Part shown: in pieces, positions 51,795-62,120 of the stretch
Layout of the letters: each line of letters begins with the position of its first letter
How positions within the stretch are numbered: position 1 is the first letter of the stretch
Assembly (NCBI RefSeq): GCF_000278275.1
Contig: NZ_JH725147.1
Location: 432,388 to 496,387, forward strand
Reading direction: 5' to 3'
DNA from: Bartonella tamiae Th239
GTDB lineage: Bacteria; Pseudomonadota; Alphaproteobacteria; Rhizobiales; Rhizobiaceae
Length of the DNA stretch: 64,000 nt
Position numbers and translations under genes: made by a program
The notes under the pieces: generated by a model
Told to the model about the DNA's origin: nothing
The model's database searches: none
The model's input: the letters and a program-made list of their open reading frames with translations, nothing else

Positions 51795-54700
51795 GCGCTT
51801 TTTTAATACCAAAAGCTGCGCGTTTGCCCCAAACTCAAGCCGCAAATCCTCAAAGCAGTGTTTGGGTTTCAGCAAATGCAGGATCTGGTAAAACTCATGT
51901 TTTAACAGAACGTGTTATTCGCCTTTTATTAGAAGGCACTGAACCGCAGCGTATTTTATGTTTGACATATACGAAAGCTGCCGCAGCGGTCATGCAAAAG
52001 CGTATTTTTAACACTTTGTCAGGTTGGACCGCGTTAAATGACAGCGATTTAAAAAAAGAATTACAAAGCTTAGAAGGTAAAATTCCTAATGCCAAACGAT
52101 TGGTTGAAGCGCGTCGTTTATTTGCACGAGCTCTTGAAACACCGGGTGGTTTAAAAATACAGACCATTCATGCTTTTTGTGAAAGTCTTTTGCATCAATT
52201 TCCATTAGAGGCCAATATTGCTGGCCATTTTGAGCTTATTGATGACTTAAAAAGCAAAGACCTCTTTAACCAAGCGCGCCGCACAGTTATTGAAAAAGCA
52301 TATCTAAAAAAAGATCATGATTTGTATGAGGCTTTTATGCTTGTTTTGAAAACTGTTGGAGAAACAGGGCTTAATACACTTTTTTCTGAAGCCATTGCCA
52401 ATCGTCAAGACTTAAAGTCTTTTCTTACTATTTTAGATCAAGATGAAGGTTTCACTCTTCTAGAAAATCGGCTGAAAGATGTTCTTTCTATTGAAGACAA
52501 TGACCAAATAGATGAAATTTATCAGCAATTACGTCTTGATGCGATCTTAGAAAAGGATGTGATTGAACAGTATAATTTATATGGAAATTCTTCTACGGGA
52601 GAATTTATGAAACATATAAGTTTGATTGAAAAAGCAAAAACAGATGAAGCGTTTGTTGCTGCGGTTCGTCAGGCTTATTTTACAAAAGATAATGCGCGTT
52701 CAATTAAAAGATTAACTTCAAAAAAATTATGCGAAATAAATCCTTCTCTACAAGATGATATTTTGAAACGCCAAGATGCCGTATCACAGCATTTGAGAAA
52801 AATACAATCTTTACAACTTGTGCCATTAAATGTCGCAGCCTTTAGACTTTGCGCTCAATTGCTTAATATTTATGATCAATTAAAAAAAGCAGAGGGACTT
52901 CTTGATTTTAATGATCTTATTGAACGAACGCTTATTTTATTAGAGCGTGAAGGGGCAGGGCAATGGGTGCATTATAAGCTTGATCAAGGGATCGATCATA
53001 TTTTGGTTGATGAAGCGCAAGATACGAGCCCATCACAATGGAAAATTATTCAGCTTTTGGCACAAGAATTTTTTGTGGGCAAAGGACAACGCGATTGTGA
53101 TCGTACACTCTTTGCCGTTGGTGATGAAAAACAATCCATTTATTCATTTCAAGGCGCTGTTCCGCAAGATTTTGATTATAATGGTCGTTTAGTCGAAAAA
53201 GCTGCTGCCAGTATTAAGCACCCTTTCGAAAAGTTAAAGCTCAATTATTCCTTTCGTTCAACGCAAGATGTTCTTAAAAGTGTTGATAAGGTTTTTGAAA
53301 ATCCTGAAAATTATAAAGGTTTGTCCGTTGAAAATATAAAAACTGTTCATGATGCCATTCGTTTAAATGACAATGGTGAAGTAGAAATATGGGATATGTT
53401 TACACCTGATGAGGTTCAAGAACCTGAAGATTGGCGTAAACCTGTTGATCAGCTGCATGCGCCTGCCGTAAAACTTGCCGAAGAAATTGCTAATCGGATT
53501 AAATCTTGGCTGCATAAAGGTGAGGTGCTTTCAGGCAAAGGTCGTTTGATGAAAGCAAGCGATATTATGATTTTAGTGCGAAAGCGTGATCAGTTTGTGC
53601 CGGCTCTTTCCCGTGCGCTTAAAAATCGCGCCATTCCTGTGGCAGGTGCTGATCGTTTGCAATTAACTCATCATATTGCGGTGCGTGATTTAATGGCGCT
53701 GGGGCGTTTTGTTTTGCAACCTAAAGATGACCTTTCTCTCGCCGCTGTTTTAAAAAGTCCTCTTTTTGGTTTGAACGAAAATGATCTTTATCTTCTTTCG
53801 CAGGGGCGGGAAGCATCTTTATGGCAAAGTTTAAAAAAACACGCCTCAGATCATATGCATTTTAATGATGTCTATCAAAGCTTTATGACGTATCGGCAAT
53901 TGGCGGATAAAATGCCCGTTTTTGAATTCTTTAGTTATGTTCTTAACAAAGATGAAGGGCGTAAGAAAATTTTGGCTCGTTTAGGTTCCGAAGCAAGCGA
54001 GATATTGGATGCGTTTATGGATTATGCTTTGGAAATCCAAAAAAAAGGTTTGCCCGGTCTTCAAGCTTTTTTAGAAATACTAGAGGCTATGGAACCTGAA
54101 ATTAAACGCGAGCTTGATCAGAATCGTGAAGAGGTTCGCATCATGACTGTTCATGCAGCAAAAGGATTAGAAGCGGCCGTTGTTTTTCTTGTTGATTCCA
54201 ATGCACGCATTTGGAACACTCAGCATGAACCTAAATTATTAAAGATGATTGATAAAAATTGTCCGATGTTTTTATGGCAACCGAATGAAAAATATAAAAC
54301 GCTAAAGGGCAAAGCTTTTATAGAAGGCTTAAACGAAAAAGCCCAAGAAGAATATCGGCGCTTGCTTTATGTTGGTATGACACGTGCAGAAGATCGCTTA
54401 ATCGTTTGTGGTTATCATAGTAAGCAAAAAAATATCAATACTTGGCATGAACTTGTAGCAAAAGCCTTGGTGCCGCATTCTACAAAAATTGCTCATCCGC
54501 TAGAGGGTGTTGAGGCTTGGCGTTTTTGTGTTGAAGGAAAGCCTATAATTCAAAAAAAGTTAATAAGTGACAAAGGTGATGATCGTCAATTTCCTGTCTT
54601 GCCGGATTATTTTAAAACGCGTTTAGCTCCGCAAATCATACTTCCTAAACCATTAACACCATCTAAAGCTTTGCTTGAGATTGATGATGCTGCAGCAGGT

Positions 54701-55261
54701 GATGAAACTATTATGATGATGTCACCTATTCTTGATGTTAAGCATAATCGTACGTCTTTTGCGATTGAACGTGGAAATATCATGCATAGTCTTTTGCAAT
54801 ATTTGCCACAATGTGATGAAAATATGCGTAAAACTATTGCACAAAATTATGTCAATAAAGTTGCCGATACTTGGAGTGAACAACAAAAGCAAAATATGAT
54901 CAACGATGTTTTTGCTGTGATAAGAGATCCTAATTTGCAAGGATTGTTTTCTTCATTTTCTCGCGCAGAAGTCTCTCTTATGGGCGTTGTTAAGATTAAA
55001 GGTAAAGAATATTCTGTATCAGGAAAGATTGATCGGCTCATTGATGAAGGAGAACGTATTACCATAGCAGACTTTAAGACAGGTCATGTGCCTGAAAATG
55101 ATGAGGCTATTGCACCTGCTTATATTCGACAAATGGCTCTTTATCAAAAATTGTTAAACGCAATTGATCCACATAAAACGGTACAATCATTGCTGATTTA
55201 TACAAATGGTCCGAAAATATTCAAATTGAATACCTCAAAAATTATCGCTTCTATTGAATAA
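51791..55261 (+). CDS. addA: AddA, UvrD-like helicase and nuclease subunit
   Basis: 1156 residues. Superfamily 1 helicase motifs: Q-motif region then VSANAGSGKTHVLTERVIRL (Walker A), CLTYTKAAAAVM (Ia), ILVDEAQDTSPSQW (II), VGDEKQSIYSFQGA (III), LNYSFRST (IV), MTVHAAKGLEAAVVFL (V) and YVGMTRAEDRLIVCG (VI). The C-terminal RecB-type nuclease shows RGNIMHSLLQ, GKIDRLI and ITIADFKTGHV. Cytoplasmic partner of AddB; ATGA overlap. Confidence 0.96.
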   Translation: MSAFLIPKAARLPQTQAANPQSSVWVSANAGSGKTHVLTERVIRLLLEGTEPQRILCLTYTKAAAAVMQKRIFNTLSGWTALNDSDLKKELQSLEGKIPNAKRLVEARRLFARALETPGGLKIQTIHAFCESLLHQFPLEANIAGHFELIDDLKSKDLFNQARRTVIEKAYLKKDHDLYEAFMLVLKTVGETGLNTLFSEAIANRQDLKSFLTILDQDEGFTLLENRLKDVLSIEDNDQIDEIYQQLRLDAILEKDVIEQYNLYGNSSTGEFMKHISLIEKAKTDEAFVAAVRQAYFTKDNARSIKRLTSKKLCEINPSLQDDILKRQDAVSQHLRKIQSLQLVPLNVAAFRLCAQLLNIYDQLKKAEGLLDFNDLIERTLILLEREGAGQWVHYKLDQGIDHILVDEAQDTSPSQWKIIQLLAQEFFVGKGQRDCDRTLFAVGDEKQSIYSFQGAVPQDFDYNGRLVEKAAASIKHPFEKLKLNYSFRSTQDVLKSVDKVFENPENYKGLSVENIKTVHDAIRLNDNGEVEIWDMFTPDEVQEPEDWRKPVDQLHAPAVKLAEEIANRIKSWLHKGEVLSGKGRLMKASDIMILVRKRDQFVPALSRALKNRAIPVAGADRLQLTHHIAVRDLMALGRFVLQPKDDLSLAAVLKSPLFGLNENDLYLLSQGREASLWQSLKKHASDHMHFNDVYQSFMTYRQLADKMPVFEFFSYVLNKDEGRKKILARLGSEASEILDAFMDYALEIQKKGLPGLQAFLEILEAMEPEIKRELDQNREEVRIMTVHAAKGLEAAVVFLVDSNARIWNTQHEPKLLKMIDKNCPMFLWQPNEKYKTLKGKAFIEGLNEKAQEEYRRLLYVGMTRAEDRLIVCGYHSKQKNINTWHELVAKALVPHSTKIAHPLEGVEAWRFCVEGKPIIQKKLISDKGDDRQFPVLPDYFKTRLAPQIILPKPLTPSKALLEIDDAAAGDETIMMMSPILDVKHNRTSFAIERGNIMHSLLQYLPQCDENMRKTIAQNYVNKVADTWSEQQKQNMINDVFAVIRDPNLQGLFSSFSRAEVSLMGVVKIKGKEYSVSGKIDRLIDEGERITIADFKTGHVPENDEAIAPAYIRQMALYQKLLNAIDPHKTVQSLLIYTNGPKIFKLNTSKIIASIE

Positions 55262-55369
55262 TTAACCCTTATGATTTCTTTAAATTAACGCAGTGTAAAA
55301 CCTACCCCTTGACGTGGGCACATCCGAACGCCATTTTTATATAAAATGAGAATCATAAAGGATAGATCA

Positions 55370-55693
55370 ATGAGCACTGTAAAAGTTGATAAAAATAATT
55401 TTGAAAGCGATGTGCTCCATTCAGACGAACCCGTCGTTGTAGATTTTTGGGCTGAATGGTGCGGACCTTGTAAAATGATTGCCCCTTCCTTGGATGAGAT
55501 TTCATCTGAACTTGCGGGTAAAGTGAAAATTGCTAAAGTGAATATTGATGAAAATCCAGAATTGGCGACTCAATTTGGTGTGCGTTCAATTCCGACTTTG
55601 TTGCTATTTAAAAATGGTGAAGTGGCATCGAATATGGTCGGTGCTGTACCCAAAAGTCGTTTATCAGATTGGATTAAATCTTCAGTTGATTAA
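55370..55693 (+). CDS. trxA: thioredoxin
   Basis: A 107-residue cytoplasmic thioredoxin: [17 protein letters not shown] active site, the cis-Pro in RSIPTLLLF, and the C-terminal amphipathic helix. I chose the ATG at 55370 ([11 protein letters not shown]), which has AAAGGA 8 bases before it, over an in-frame ATG at 55346. It follows addA by 108 bases, as in related genomes. Confidence 0.96.
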   Translation: MSTVKVDKNNFESDVLHSDEPVVVDFWAEWCGPCKMIAPSLDEISSELAGKVKIAKVNIDENPELATQFGVRSIPTLLLFKNGEVASNMVGAVPKSRLSDWIKSSVD

Positions 55694-55713
55694 GATTTGA
55701 GTGCATAATAAAT

Positions 55714-55747
55714 AAAAGCGGTGGTTGTTTCAACCACCGCTTTTTTA
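55714..55747 (+). terminator. terminator behind trxA
   Basis: GCGGTGGTTG - TTT - CAACCACCGC followed by seven T; a strong stem closing the addA/trxA unit. Confidence 0.85.
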
Positions 55748-55884
55748 TGAAATTATAATATGTCTTTTCATCATGAATGCATAAATTTAAAGTTATATTT
55801 TATCATTCATTTATGATGACTATGATGATAAGTCATCATCGTTTGATTAAAAAAATATATGATAATACTCATATATTTTAATCT

Positions 55885-57459
55885 TTATCCTGCTTTAATT
55901 TGATAATCTTTGATTGTTGCAAATTTTATTTTGGGTGCGCGTTCTACTTCATAATTAAGAGAAAAACCGTGTTCAGCTAAAAAAACAGGGTCGCCATCAA
56001 GATCATCGGCAATGGCACTACGATGACTTGTACAAAATGCCTCTAAATCAGCTTTATTATCTGCAGAAATCCAACGGCAGACTGAAAATCTTGCTGGCTC
56101 AAAAGCGACAGGTAATGAATATTCGACTTTTAATCTTTCTGTTAAAACATCTATTTGCAGTGCACCAATCACACCAATAATTGCTGGCGAACCGTCTTCA
56201 GGAGTAAAGAGTTGAACCACGCCTTCTTCAGCCATTTGCTGCAATGCATCTTTAAGTTTTTTGGCTTTCATCGGGTCACCTAAACGCACGCGTCGCAATA
56301 TTTCAGGCGCGAAATTGGGCACACCTTTGAAAACAATGTCTTCGCCTTCCGTTAACGTATCACCGATACGTAACGTCCCATGGTTGGGGATTCCGACAAC
56401 ATCGCCACCATAAGCCTCATCTGCGATTTGTCGGGAGCGTGCAAAGAAAAATTGAGGAGCAGAAAGACTCATGGGTTTTCCCGTACGTACTAATTTTGCT
56501 TTCATACCCCGTGAAAGTGTTCCAGAACATACACGTAAAAAAGCAATACGATCGCGATGATTGGGATCCATATTGGCTTGAATTTTAAATACAAACCCTG
56601 TCATTTTCGGTTCCGTTGCTTTCACTGTGCGGCTATCGGCAATTTGGTCACGGGGGCTTGGACCAAAATCCACTAAAGCATCAATTAAATCACGCACTCC
56701 ATAGTTTCGCAAAGCAGAACCAAAATAAACAGGGGTCATATGTCCTTCCTGAAACGTTTTCTTATCAAAATTTTTGCATGCATCACGGGCAAGTTCAACA
56801 CCTTCAACAAATGCATCTCTGTCATTTTCGGGTAATAATAGAGCTGCTTCTTCTGGGCCTTTAACGGGTTTTGCTGTGACTTCTGAATCTTTTTGCCGTA
56901 TCGTATTATGGTGTAAATTAAAGCTACCAGCAAAATTTCTACCCGAGCCAATTGGCCATGTTATTGGCGCTGTATCAAGGGCAAGCTTGTCTTCAATTTC
57001 ATCCAAAATTTCAAGGGGATCGCGTGTTTCCCGATCCATTTTATTGACAAAAGTTACAATGGGAATATCGCGCATGCGGCAAACTTCAAAGAGTTTTAAT
57101 GTTCTAGGCTCAATACCACGCGCGCCGTCAAGAACCATCACCGCGCTATCAACCGCTGTTAAAGTACGATAGGTATCATCAGCAAAATCTTCATGTCCAG
57201 GTGTGTCTAAAAGATTAAAAATATGATCATTATATTCAAATGTCATCACAGAAGTAACAACAGAAATGCCACGGTCGCGTTCAATATTCATCCAATCAGA
57301 TCGCGTTTGAATTTTGTCTTTTTTGGCTTTTACTTCGCCTGCAAGTTGAATAGCACCTCCAAAAAGGAGCAGCTTCTCGGTGAGCGTGGTCTTACCAGCA
57401 TCAGGGTGCGCAATAATAGCAAATGTCCGTCGGCGCGCAACTTCTTCTGCCTCGCTCAT
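55885..57459 (-). CDS. prfC: peptide chain release factor 3
   Basis: A 524-residue translational GTPase that recycles RF1/RF2 after termination. G1 AHPDAGKTTLTEKLL, the switch region GISVVTSV, G3 LDTPGHEDFADDTYR and G4 FVNKMDRE are intact, followed by the EF-Tu-like domain and the RF3 C-terminus (FEPARFSVCRWISAD, HGFSLNYEVERAPKI). Single gene, leftward. Confidence 0.96.
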   Translation of the reverse strand: MSEAEEVARRRTFAIIAHPDAGKTTLTEKLLLFGGAIQLAGEVKAKKDKIQTRSDWMNIERDRGISVVTSVMTFEYNDHIFNLLDTPGHEDFADDTYRTLTAVDSAVMVLDGARGIEPRTLKLFEVCRMRDIPIVTFVNKMDRETRDPLEILDEIEDKLALDTAPITWPIGSGRNFAGSFNLHHNTIRQKDSEVTAKPVKGPEEAALLLPENDRDAFVEGVELARDACKNFDKKTFQEGHMTPVYFGSALRNYGVRDLIDALVDFGPSPRDQIADSRTVKATEPKMTGFVFKIQANMDPNHRDRIAFLRVCSGTLSRGMKAKLVRTGKPMSLSAPQFFFARSRQIADEAYGGDVVGIPNHGTLRIGDTLTEGEDIVFKGVPNFAPEILRRVRLGDPMKAKKLKDALQQMAEEGVVQLFTPEDGSPAIIGVIGALQIDVLTERLKVEYSLPVAFEPARFSVCRWISADNKADLEAFCTSHRSAIADDLDGDPVFLAEHGFSLNYEVERAPKIKFATIKDYQIKAG

Positions 57460-57609
57460 ATGTCTCTCCTATCGTCTTTTATTTTTGCCTTTTTTAAAGG
57501 CAAAGCATGATTTTTGTGTGTGCCATAAACAAGGTGACGTCAATAGCAATAAATTGAAATGTAGTTCGATTGTAAAAACAGCACCACATAAGTTTAAAAT
57601 AGCATTTTG

Positions 57610-59277
57610 TTATTGTGAATTTTCAAGCTTACCTTCCAAGGCGTCTTGAATAAGTTGACGTGTTTCATCTATCCCATAAAGAGCAACAAAAGAACCAAAG
57701 CGCGGTCCACGTTCTTGTCCGATAAGCACTTCATAAAGCATTTGAAAGAAAGACACAGATACGCCCGGTCCTCCTTCAGGGCTTTTTTTATTATGGTCTT
57801 GATACCGTTCTGTGACACGGGCTACATCAAGCAGTGTATTTTGAATGTCATTACCTGTGGCATTCTTTGGTAATTGCGAAAAATTTTTATCGATTTCTGT
57901 TAAAGTTTGACGCTCAATATCATCTGGTTTTTTGAATTTTTTCGTGGGTTTTACAAAATCATTAAAGTAGCGAATAGCAAAATGAACAAGATCATCCAGT
58001 TCAGGATGACTATGTGCATTGGCTTCTTTGCTATAACGAGAAATAAACCCCCATAAAACCTCAGAATTTTCAGCATTTGAAGCACTTACAAGATTGAGCA
58101 ACATTGCAAAAGGTACAGCTAATTCTTCACTTGGTGGATTGCCATTATGCATATGCCAAACAGGATTGTTCAAACGATCTTTCGTCTCTTGGCGTTTATA
58201 GGCAGAAAGATAGCTGTAATATTCATCAACAGCTTTAGGGATTACATCAAAATAAAGTCGTTTGGCTGTTTTTGGTTTTTGATACATATATAAGCCAAGA
58301 CTATTTGTGGGCGCATATTTTAACCATTCATCAATTGTAAGCCCATTGCCTTTGGATTTAGAAATTTTTTGCCCTTTTTCATCAAGAAACAATTCATAGT
58401 TAAATCCCTCTGGCGGAGTTGCTCCCAATGCACGGCAGATTTTAGAAGACAAAGTAACAGAATCGATTAAGTCTTTTCCAGCCATTTCATAGTCAACACC
58501 AAGAGCTGCCCACCGCATGGCCCAATCTGCTTTCCATTGACATTTAACGTTACCACCTGTCACAGATGTTTCGATCGTATCACCGCTTTCAGGCTCAACA
58601 TAAGTGACAGTGCCTTTTTCAGTATTATGCGCAATCATAGGAACTTGGAGCACTTTGCCAGAAACAGGAGAAATCGGTAAAAAGGGAGAATAGGTGGCGC
58701 GTCGTTCTTCACCAAGTGTAGGAAGAATAATGGCCATGATTTTATCGTAAACAGCAAGCATTTTTATTAAGGTTTGATCAAAACGACCAGAGGTGTAATA
58801 TTCTGTCGCACTGGCAAATTCATAGTCAAAGCCAAACTGATCTAAAAATGCACGTAGTCGTGCATTATTAGCCGCTCCAAATGAGGGATAGTTATCTGAA
58901 AAAGGATCAGGCACGCGTGAGAGTGGTTGATCAAGATAGGTTTCCATCATAGCGCGATGAGGTACATTTTCAGGAACTTTACGTAAACCATCCATATCAT
59001 CAGAAAAGCATAATAATTTTGTTTTGACCTTATTATTGGTGAGCACATGAAAGGCATGGCGCACCATAGTTGTACGCGCTACTTCACCGAATGTTCCAAT
59101 GTGAGGCAAGCCTGAAGGCCCATACCCTGTTTCAAATAGCACAACGTGTGGCATTTGTGTTTTTTCATAACGTTTTACAATTTTTCGTGCCTCTTCAAAT
59201 GGCCAGGCTTTTGATTCAGTTGCTGCGGCAATGAATTCTGGTGTAAGGTTATGGGCGTAAAAACTGTCTTTTGTCAT
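57610..59277 (-). CDS. lysK: lysyl-tRNA synthetase, class I
   Basis: A class I (archaeal-type) LysRS of 555 residues, unrelated to the class II LysS of most bacteria. Signature [15 protein letters not shown] (HIGH-like) and [10 protein letters not shown] (KMSKS-like); a C-terminal alpha-helical cage follows. Class I LysRS is characteristic of many alphaproteobacteria and spirochaetes. No second LysRS appears in the window. Starts [15 protein letters not shown]. Confidence 0.95.
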   Translation of the reverse strand: MTKDSFYAHNLTPEFIAAATESKAWPFEEARKIVKRYEKTQMPHVVLFETGYGPSGLPHIGTFGEVARTTMVRHAFHVLTNNKVKTKLLCFSDDMDGLRKVPENVPHRAMMETYLDQPLSRVPDPFSDNYPSFGAANNARLRAFLDQFGFDYEFASATEYYTSGRFDQTLIKMLAVYDKIMAIILPTLGEERRATYSPFLPISPVSGKVLQVPMIAHNTEKGTVTYVEPESGDTIETSVTGGNVKCQWKADWAMRWAALGVDYEMAGKDLIDSVTLSSKICRALGATPPEGFNYELFLDEKGQKISKSKGNGLTIDEWLKYAPTNSLGLYMYQKPKTAKRLYFDVIPKAVDEYYSYLSAYKRQETKDRLNNPVWHMHNGNPPSEELAVPFAMLLNLVSASNAENSEVLWGFISRYSKEANAHSHPELDDLVHFAIRYFNDFVKPTKKFKKPDDIERQTLTEIDKNFSQLPKNATGNDIQNTLLDVARVTERYQDHNKKSPEGGPGVSVSFFQMLYEVLIGQERGPRFGSFVALYGIDETRQLIQDALEGKLENSQ

Positions 59278-59399
59278 GCGCTAAGATCCTAAACTTGACT
59301 GTATATTCTCATGCTGTATGGGTGTTATTGTAATCCGTCAATCATGGCGGGCAAAAAGCGACAAAAAAAATCAATATTTTGCATGGACGATGATAGATA

Positions 59400-59819
59400 A
59401 TGACACTGGAAAAACTCACTTCGCAAGAAGCGCTCATTTACATTATGGTTACAACATCTGCTGCTGATGCGTCAATGAGCACGAAAGAATTACAATCAAT
59501 TGCGGATATTGTGTCACATTATCCTGTTTTTTGTGATTTTGATTTTGACCGTTTGGATTCCTTAGCCGCAGAATGTTATACTTATCTTGAACAAAGTGAT
59601 GGGATTGAACAAATATTAGATGTTACGCAAGTCGCTTTACCGCAAAAATTGCGTGAAACTGCCTATGCGTTGGCGGTTGAAGTCGCAGCAAGCGATCTTG
59701 ATGTCAAGCAAGAAGAATTACAGTTTTTACAAATGATGCGTGATCGCTGGGAACTTGATGACTTAACGTCCGCGGCGATTGAACGTTCAGCACGCATTCG
59801 TTTTCGTAAAAGATATTAA
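59400..59819 (+). CDS. TerB-like helical protein
   Basis: A 139-residue all-alpha protein with the tellurite-resistance TerB-like pattern: MVTTSAADASMSTKEL at 16-31, ALAVEVAASDLDVKQEELQFLQMM near 93-116 with acidic residues that may bind metal, and WELDDLTSAAIERS. Such proteins are widespread, and a link to tellurite is not implied here. It starts divergently from lysK. Function unknown. Confidence 0.75.
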   Translation: MTLEKLTSQEALIYIMVTTSAADASMSTKELQSIADIVSHYPVFCDFDFDRLDSLAAECYTYLEQSDGIEQILDVTQVALPQKLRETAYALAVEVAASDLDVKQEELQFLQMMRDRWELDDLTSAAIERSARIRFRKRY

Positions 59820-59920
59820 ATGATGTTTTCCATCTGTTTAGGTTTAGGACCTATTCATCTTAATAGAATTAAAGGATTTTAAGCCCAGAATCATCGTTCA
59901 AAATAAGCATTTATATGGCA

Positions 59921-60358
59921 TTAGGGCACTAAGTAATGCTTCTCCCAATTTTTACGAGGGATGAGTTTCCCTATTTTATAATCAAAAGATTTGATTGTTA
60001 TATGATTGTCTTCAGCAATGCAATTATAAGAAAGATGATACCATTTGCCTTTGGCGCGAAAAGCTGCACCTTCTGCTTTAATGCTGTGATGACCCGTTTT
60101 AGGGTCGCTATAGGCATAGGCTAAAACCTTATCGGGTGACCATTTGGTGTCTTTATGAAGACGTTCCATGGCTTCAATATCGCAACGTTGTTCAAGGCGT
60201 GTTTGTGTATCTAATTGTTCAAGCTGCTGTGTTTCAAGAGCATTGATTGCGAAGACATTTGTTGTTGCTATTATATAAATAAAACCAGCAGCAAAAGGAC
60301 ATGATGCGTATTTCATGGATAATAAGATTAATTTTTTGGAATCGTTTTTTTTCAACAT
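59921..60358 (-). CDS. DUF930-family secreted protein
   Basis: A 145-residue protein. The N-terminal hydrophobic stretch ending TTNVFA looks like a signal peptide, probably from the in-frame Met at residue 16 (MKYASCPFAAGF). The mature part has LEQRCDIEAMERL, VLAYAYSDPKTG, AEGAAFRAKGKWYHLSYNC and IGKLIPRKNWEKHYL, the pattern of DUF930 proteins found in Rhizobiales. It contains two likely disulfide Cys. Function unknown. Confidence 0.75.
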   Translation of the reverse strand: MLKKNDSKKLILLSMKYASCPFAAGFIYIIATTNVFAINALETQQLEQLDTQTRLEQRCDIEAMERLHKDTKWSPDKVLAYAYSDPKTGHHSIKAEGAAFRAKGKWYHLSYNCIAEDNHITIKSFDYKIGKLIPRKNWEKHYLVP

Positions 60359-60451
60359 TGCGGCATAATAGCGCGATCATCGATGAGTTCAAGAAAGGAT
60401 ATTGATTTCTTGTGCATTTCATGACTTTTGTATTCATAAAGGAGATTTCGT

Positions 60452-60688
60452 ATGAAACCGATTTTCATACAATTACAATGTATGCCGGGAACTGCTTACA
60501 ATGTTGCTGATATTTTATATCAACGTGAAATTGTTTCTGAACTTTATTCTACAAGTGGTGAATATGAGCTTTTGGCAAAAATATATTTGCATGAAAACCA
60601 GGATATTGGAAAATATATCAACGATAATATTTTAGATATTCCGGGCATTACTCGCTCACTGACAACATTAACATTTACAGCATTTTAA
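60452..60688 (+). CDS. stand-alone Lrp/AsnC ligand-binding (RAM) domain protein
   Basis: 78 residues matching only the C-terminal effector-binding domain of Lrp/AsnC regulators (PIFIQLQCMPGTAYNVAD, STSGEYELLAKIYL, PGITRSLTTLTFTAF), with no DNA-binding helix-turn-helix. Such mini-proteins form oligomers that bind amino acids and may pair with full Lrp proteins. A GGAG site lies before the ATG, so this is the natural start and not a truncation. Confidence 0.85.
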   Translation: MKPIFIQLQCMPGTAYNVADILYQREIVSELYSTSGEYELLAKIYLHENQDIGKYINDNILDIPGITRSLTTLTFTAF

Positions 60689-60731
60689 GTGTTTATATGA
60701 TGGGTCGGATACCACCGTTTGGAAATATAAG

Positions 60732-61091
60732 GTGCAGCGCGTGATAGGCAGCATATTGGCTGTGGTGCTTTTGGCACAATCTATCATGATGAGCATGATG
60801 ATATTTCAGGCATCTGTGTCGGTGATTAATCAAAAACGTGATTTTTATGGTAGTGTACTGTGCACAACAAGCGATAATAAATCTCCTTCGCATCAAAGCA
60901 AGGTCCCGTCTTGTTGCACAAGTGGCTGTGTATTATCGTCAGCGATAGTGCGATTGTTTTCGCCTGTATTGTTTTTAACGCTTCATCTTCGTGAAGGTGA
61001 AATTTTAAAAATTATTCGTGTGATTGAACAACCCAATCTTTATGAACGATTTAATCATAAAGCACGTGCACCACCAATTGTTATGACATGA
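60732..61091 (+). CDS. DUF2946-like Cys-containing membrane protein
   Basis: A 119-residue protein with one N-terminal hydrophobic segment (about 5-25) and a short Cys cluster (LCTTSD, PSCCTSGC) followed by a second hydrophobic stretch. The pattern resembles DUF2946 proteins, often next to copper-handling genes, and here a PCuAC copper chaperone follows. The start is GTG at 60732, or GTG at 60741. Assignment is tentative. Confidence 0.5.
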   Translation: MQRVIGSILAVVLLAQSIMMSMMIFQASVSVINQKRDFYGSVLCTTSDNKSPSHQSKVPSCCTSGCVLSSAIVRLFSPVLFLTLHLREGEILKIIRVIEQPNLYERFNHKARAPPIVMT

Positions 61092-61186
61092 GAAAAATTT
61101 CCCATGATTTATAAAAGAGTTTGTGGGTGCAATTTTAATAATTATCAATGTAATGTGTCGTCATGTCACGACAGTTGGAGAATTCT

Positions 61187-61741
61187 ATGTCTTTCGTTTC
61201 TTTTCAATCAACTCGATTTAAAACATTATCCCTAAGCAGTTTGGTTGGTGCCTTTTTGTTTGCTTTAACATTTCCTTTTACTGGCGCTTTTGCCCATGAA
61301 TATAAGCTTGGAGAAATTGAAATTGTCCATCCTTGGTCGCGCGCAACACCCAATGGAGCAAAGGTTGCAGGGGGCTATTTTAAAATTATCAACCATGGTC
61401 AAGAAGATGATCGTCTTTTGTCAGTCTCGTCAGAATTATCTGATAAAACTGAAATTCATTCAATGGAAGTAACAGATGGAGTTATGAAGATGCGTCATCA
61501 ACAAAATGGTGTTGTTATTCCAGCTGGTGGCGAAGTCGAATTTAAACCCGCAGGCTATCATGTTATGTTTATGAATTTGACCCAATCTTTAAAAAAGGGA
61601 GATAAGATTGCTGGAAGAATTACCTTTGAAAAGGCAGGTAGTATTGATGTTGTATTTTACGTTGATGCTATGGGTGTGAAAAGCCCAAGTGGAAAGCCTG
61701 AAAGTGATAAAGATGAACATGATCACCGGCATAACCATTAA
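61187..61741 (+). CDS. PCuAC periplasmic copper chaperone
   Basis: A secreted Cu(I) chaperone that delivers copper to cytochrome oxidase CuA. After a signal peptide ending GAFA (before HEYKLG), the domain shows HPWSRATPNGAKVAGGYF, the metal motif EIHSMEVTDGVMKMR and YHVMFM, giving the His/Met ligand set typical of PCuAC. The His-rich tail (DEHDHRHNH) may bind extra copper. ATG at 61187 after GGAG; an in-frame start at 61163 is less likely. Confidence 0.9.
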   Translation: MSFVSFQSTRFKTLSLSSLVGAFLFALTFPFTGAFAHEYKLGEIEIVHPWSRATPNGAKVAGGYFKIINHGQEDDRLLSVSSELSDKTEIHSMEVTDGVMKMRHQQNGVVIPAGGEVEFKPAGYHVMFMNLTQSLKKGDKIAGRITFEKAGSIDVVFYVDAMGVKSPSGKPESDKDEHDHRHNH

Positions 61742-61768
61742 TTTGATTGAACAATTATTTTGAAAAAT

Positions 61769-61794
61769 AAAAACGGGGCAAAAAGCCCCGTTTT
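61769..61794 (+). terminator. terminator behind the PCuAC gene
   Basis: AAACGGGGC - AAAAA - GCCCCGTTT, a symmetric GC-rich stem with T run. Confidence 0.85.
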
Positions 61795-62120
61795 GATAAG
61801 GTATATATTTTTATAGAATTTATAGTTAAGATTGTGATGTAAGGCTGGTTTAAAAAATACTGAAATATTGTATTAAAAGCTTAGAAAATTTTTGTTTCAC
61901 CTCAGTCGTCTTTCTCAAATTTTTGAATTGAGTTAAACGCTTTTGCTTTTTCATCATAAATTAAGTTTCTTTTCATTATTCATTAAAAAAATGAATAACA
62001 TTTAAATTTCGTGCCTCATAAAAGGCATGAGACACGATCATATAACGAGAGCCCATATTACAAAATTTAATTCAGTTTATACTATCGTAGGACAGGTATT
62101 GTATCGTAGAATTCAACTGA
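61795..62120. other. gene-free convergent spacer
   Basis: AT-rich, no gene or RNA recognised. Confidence 0.4.
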
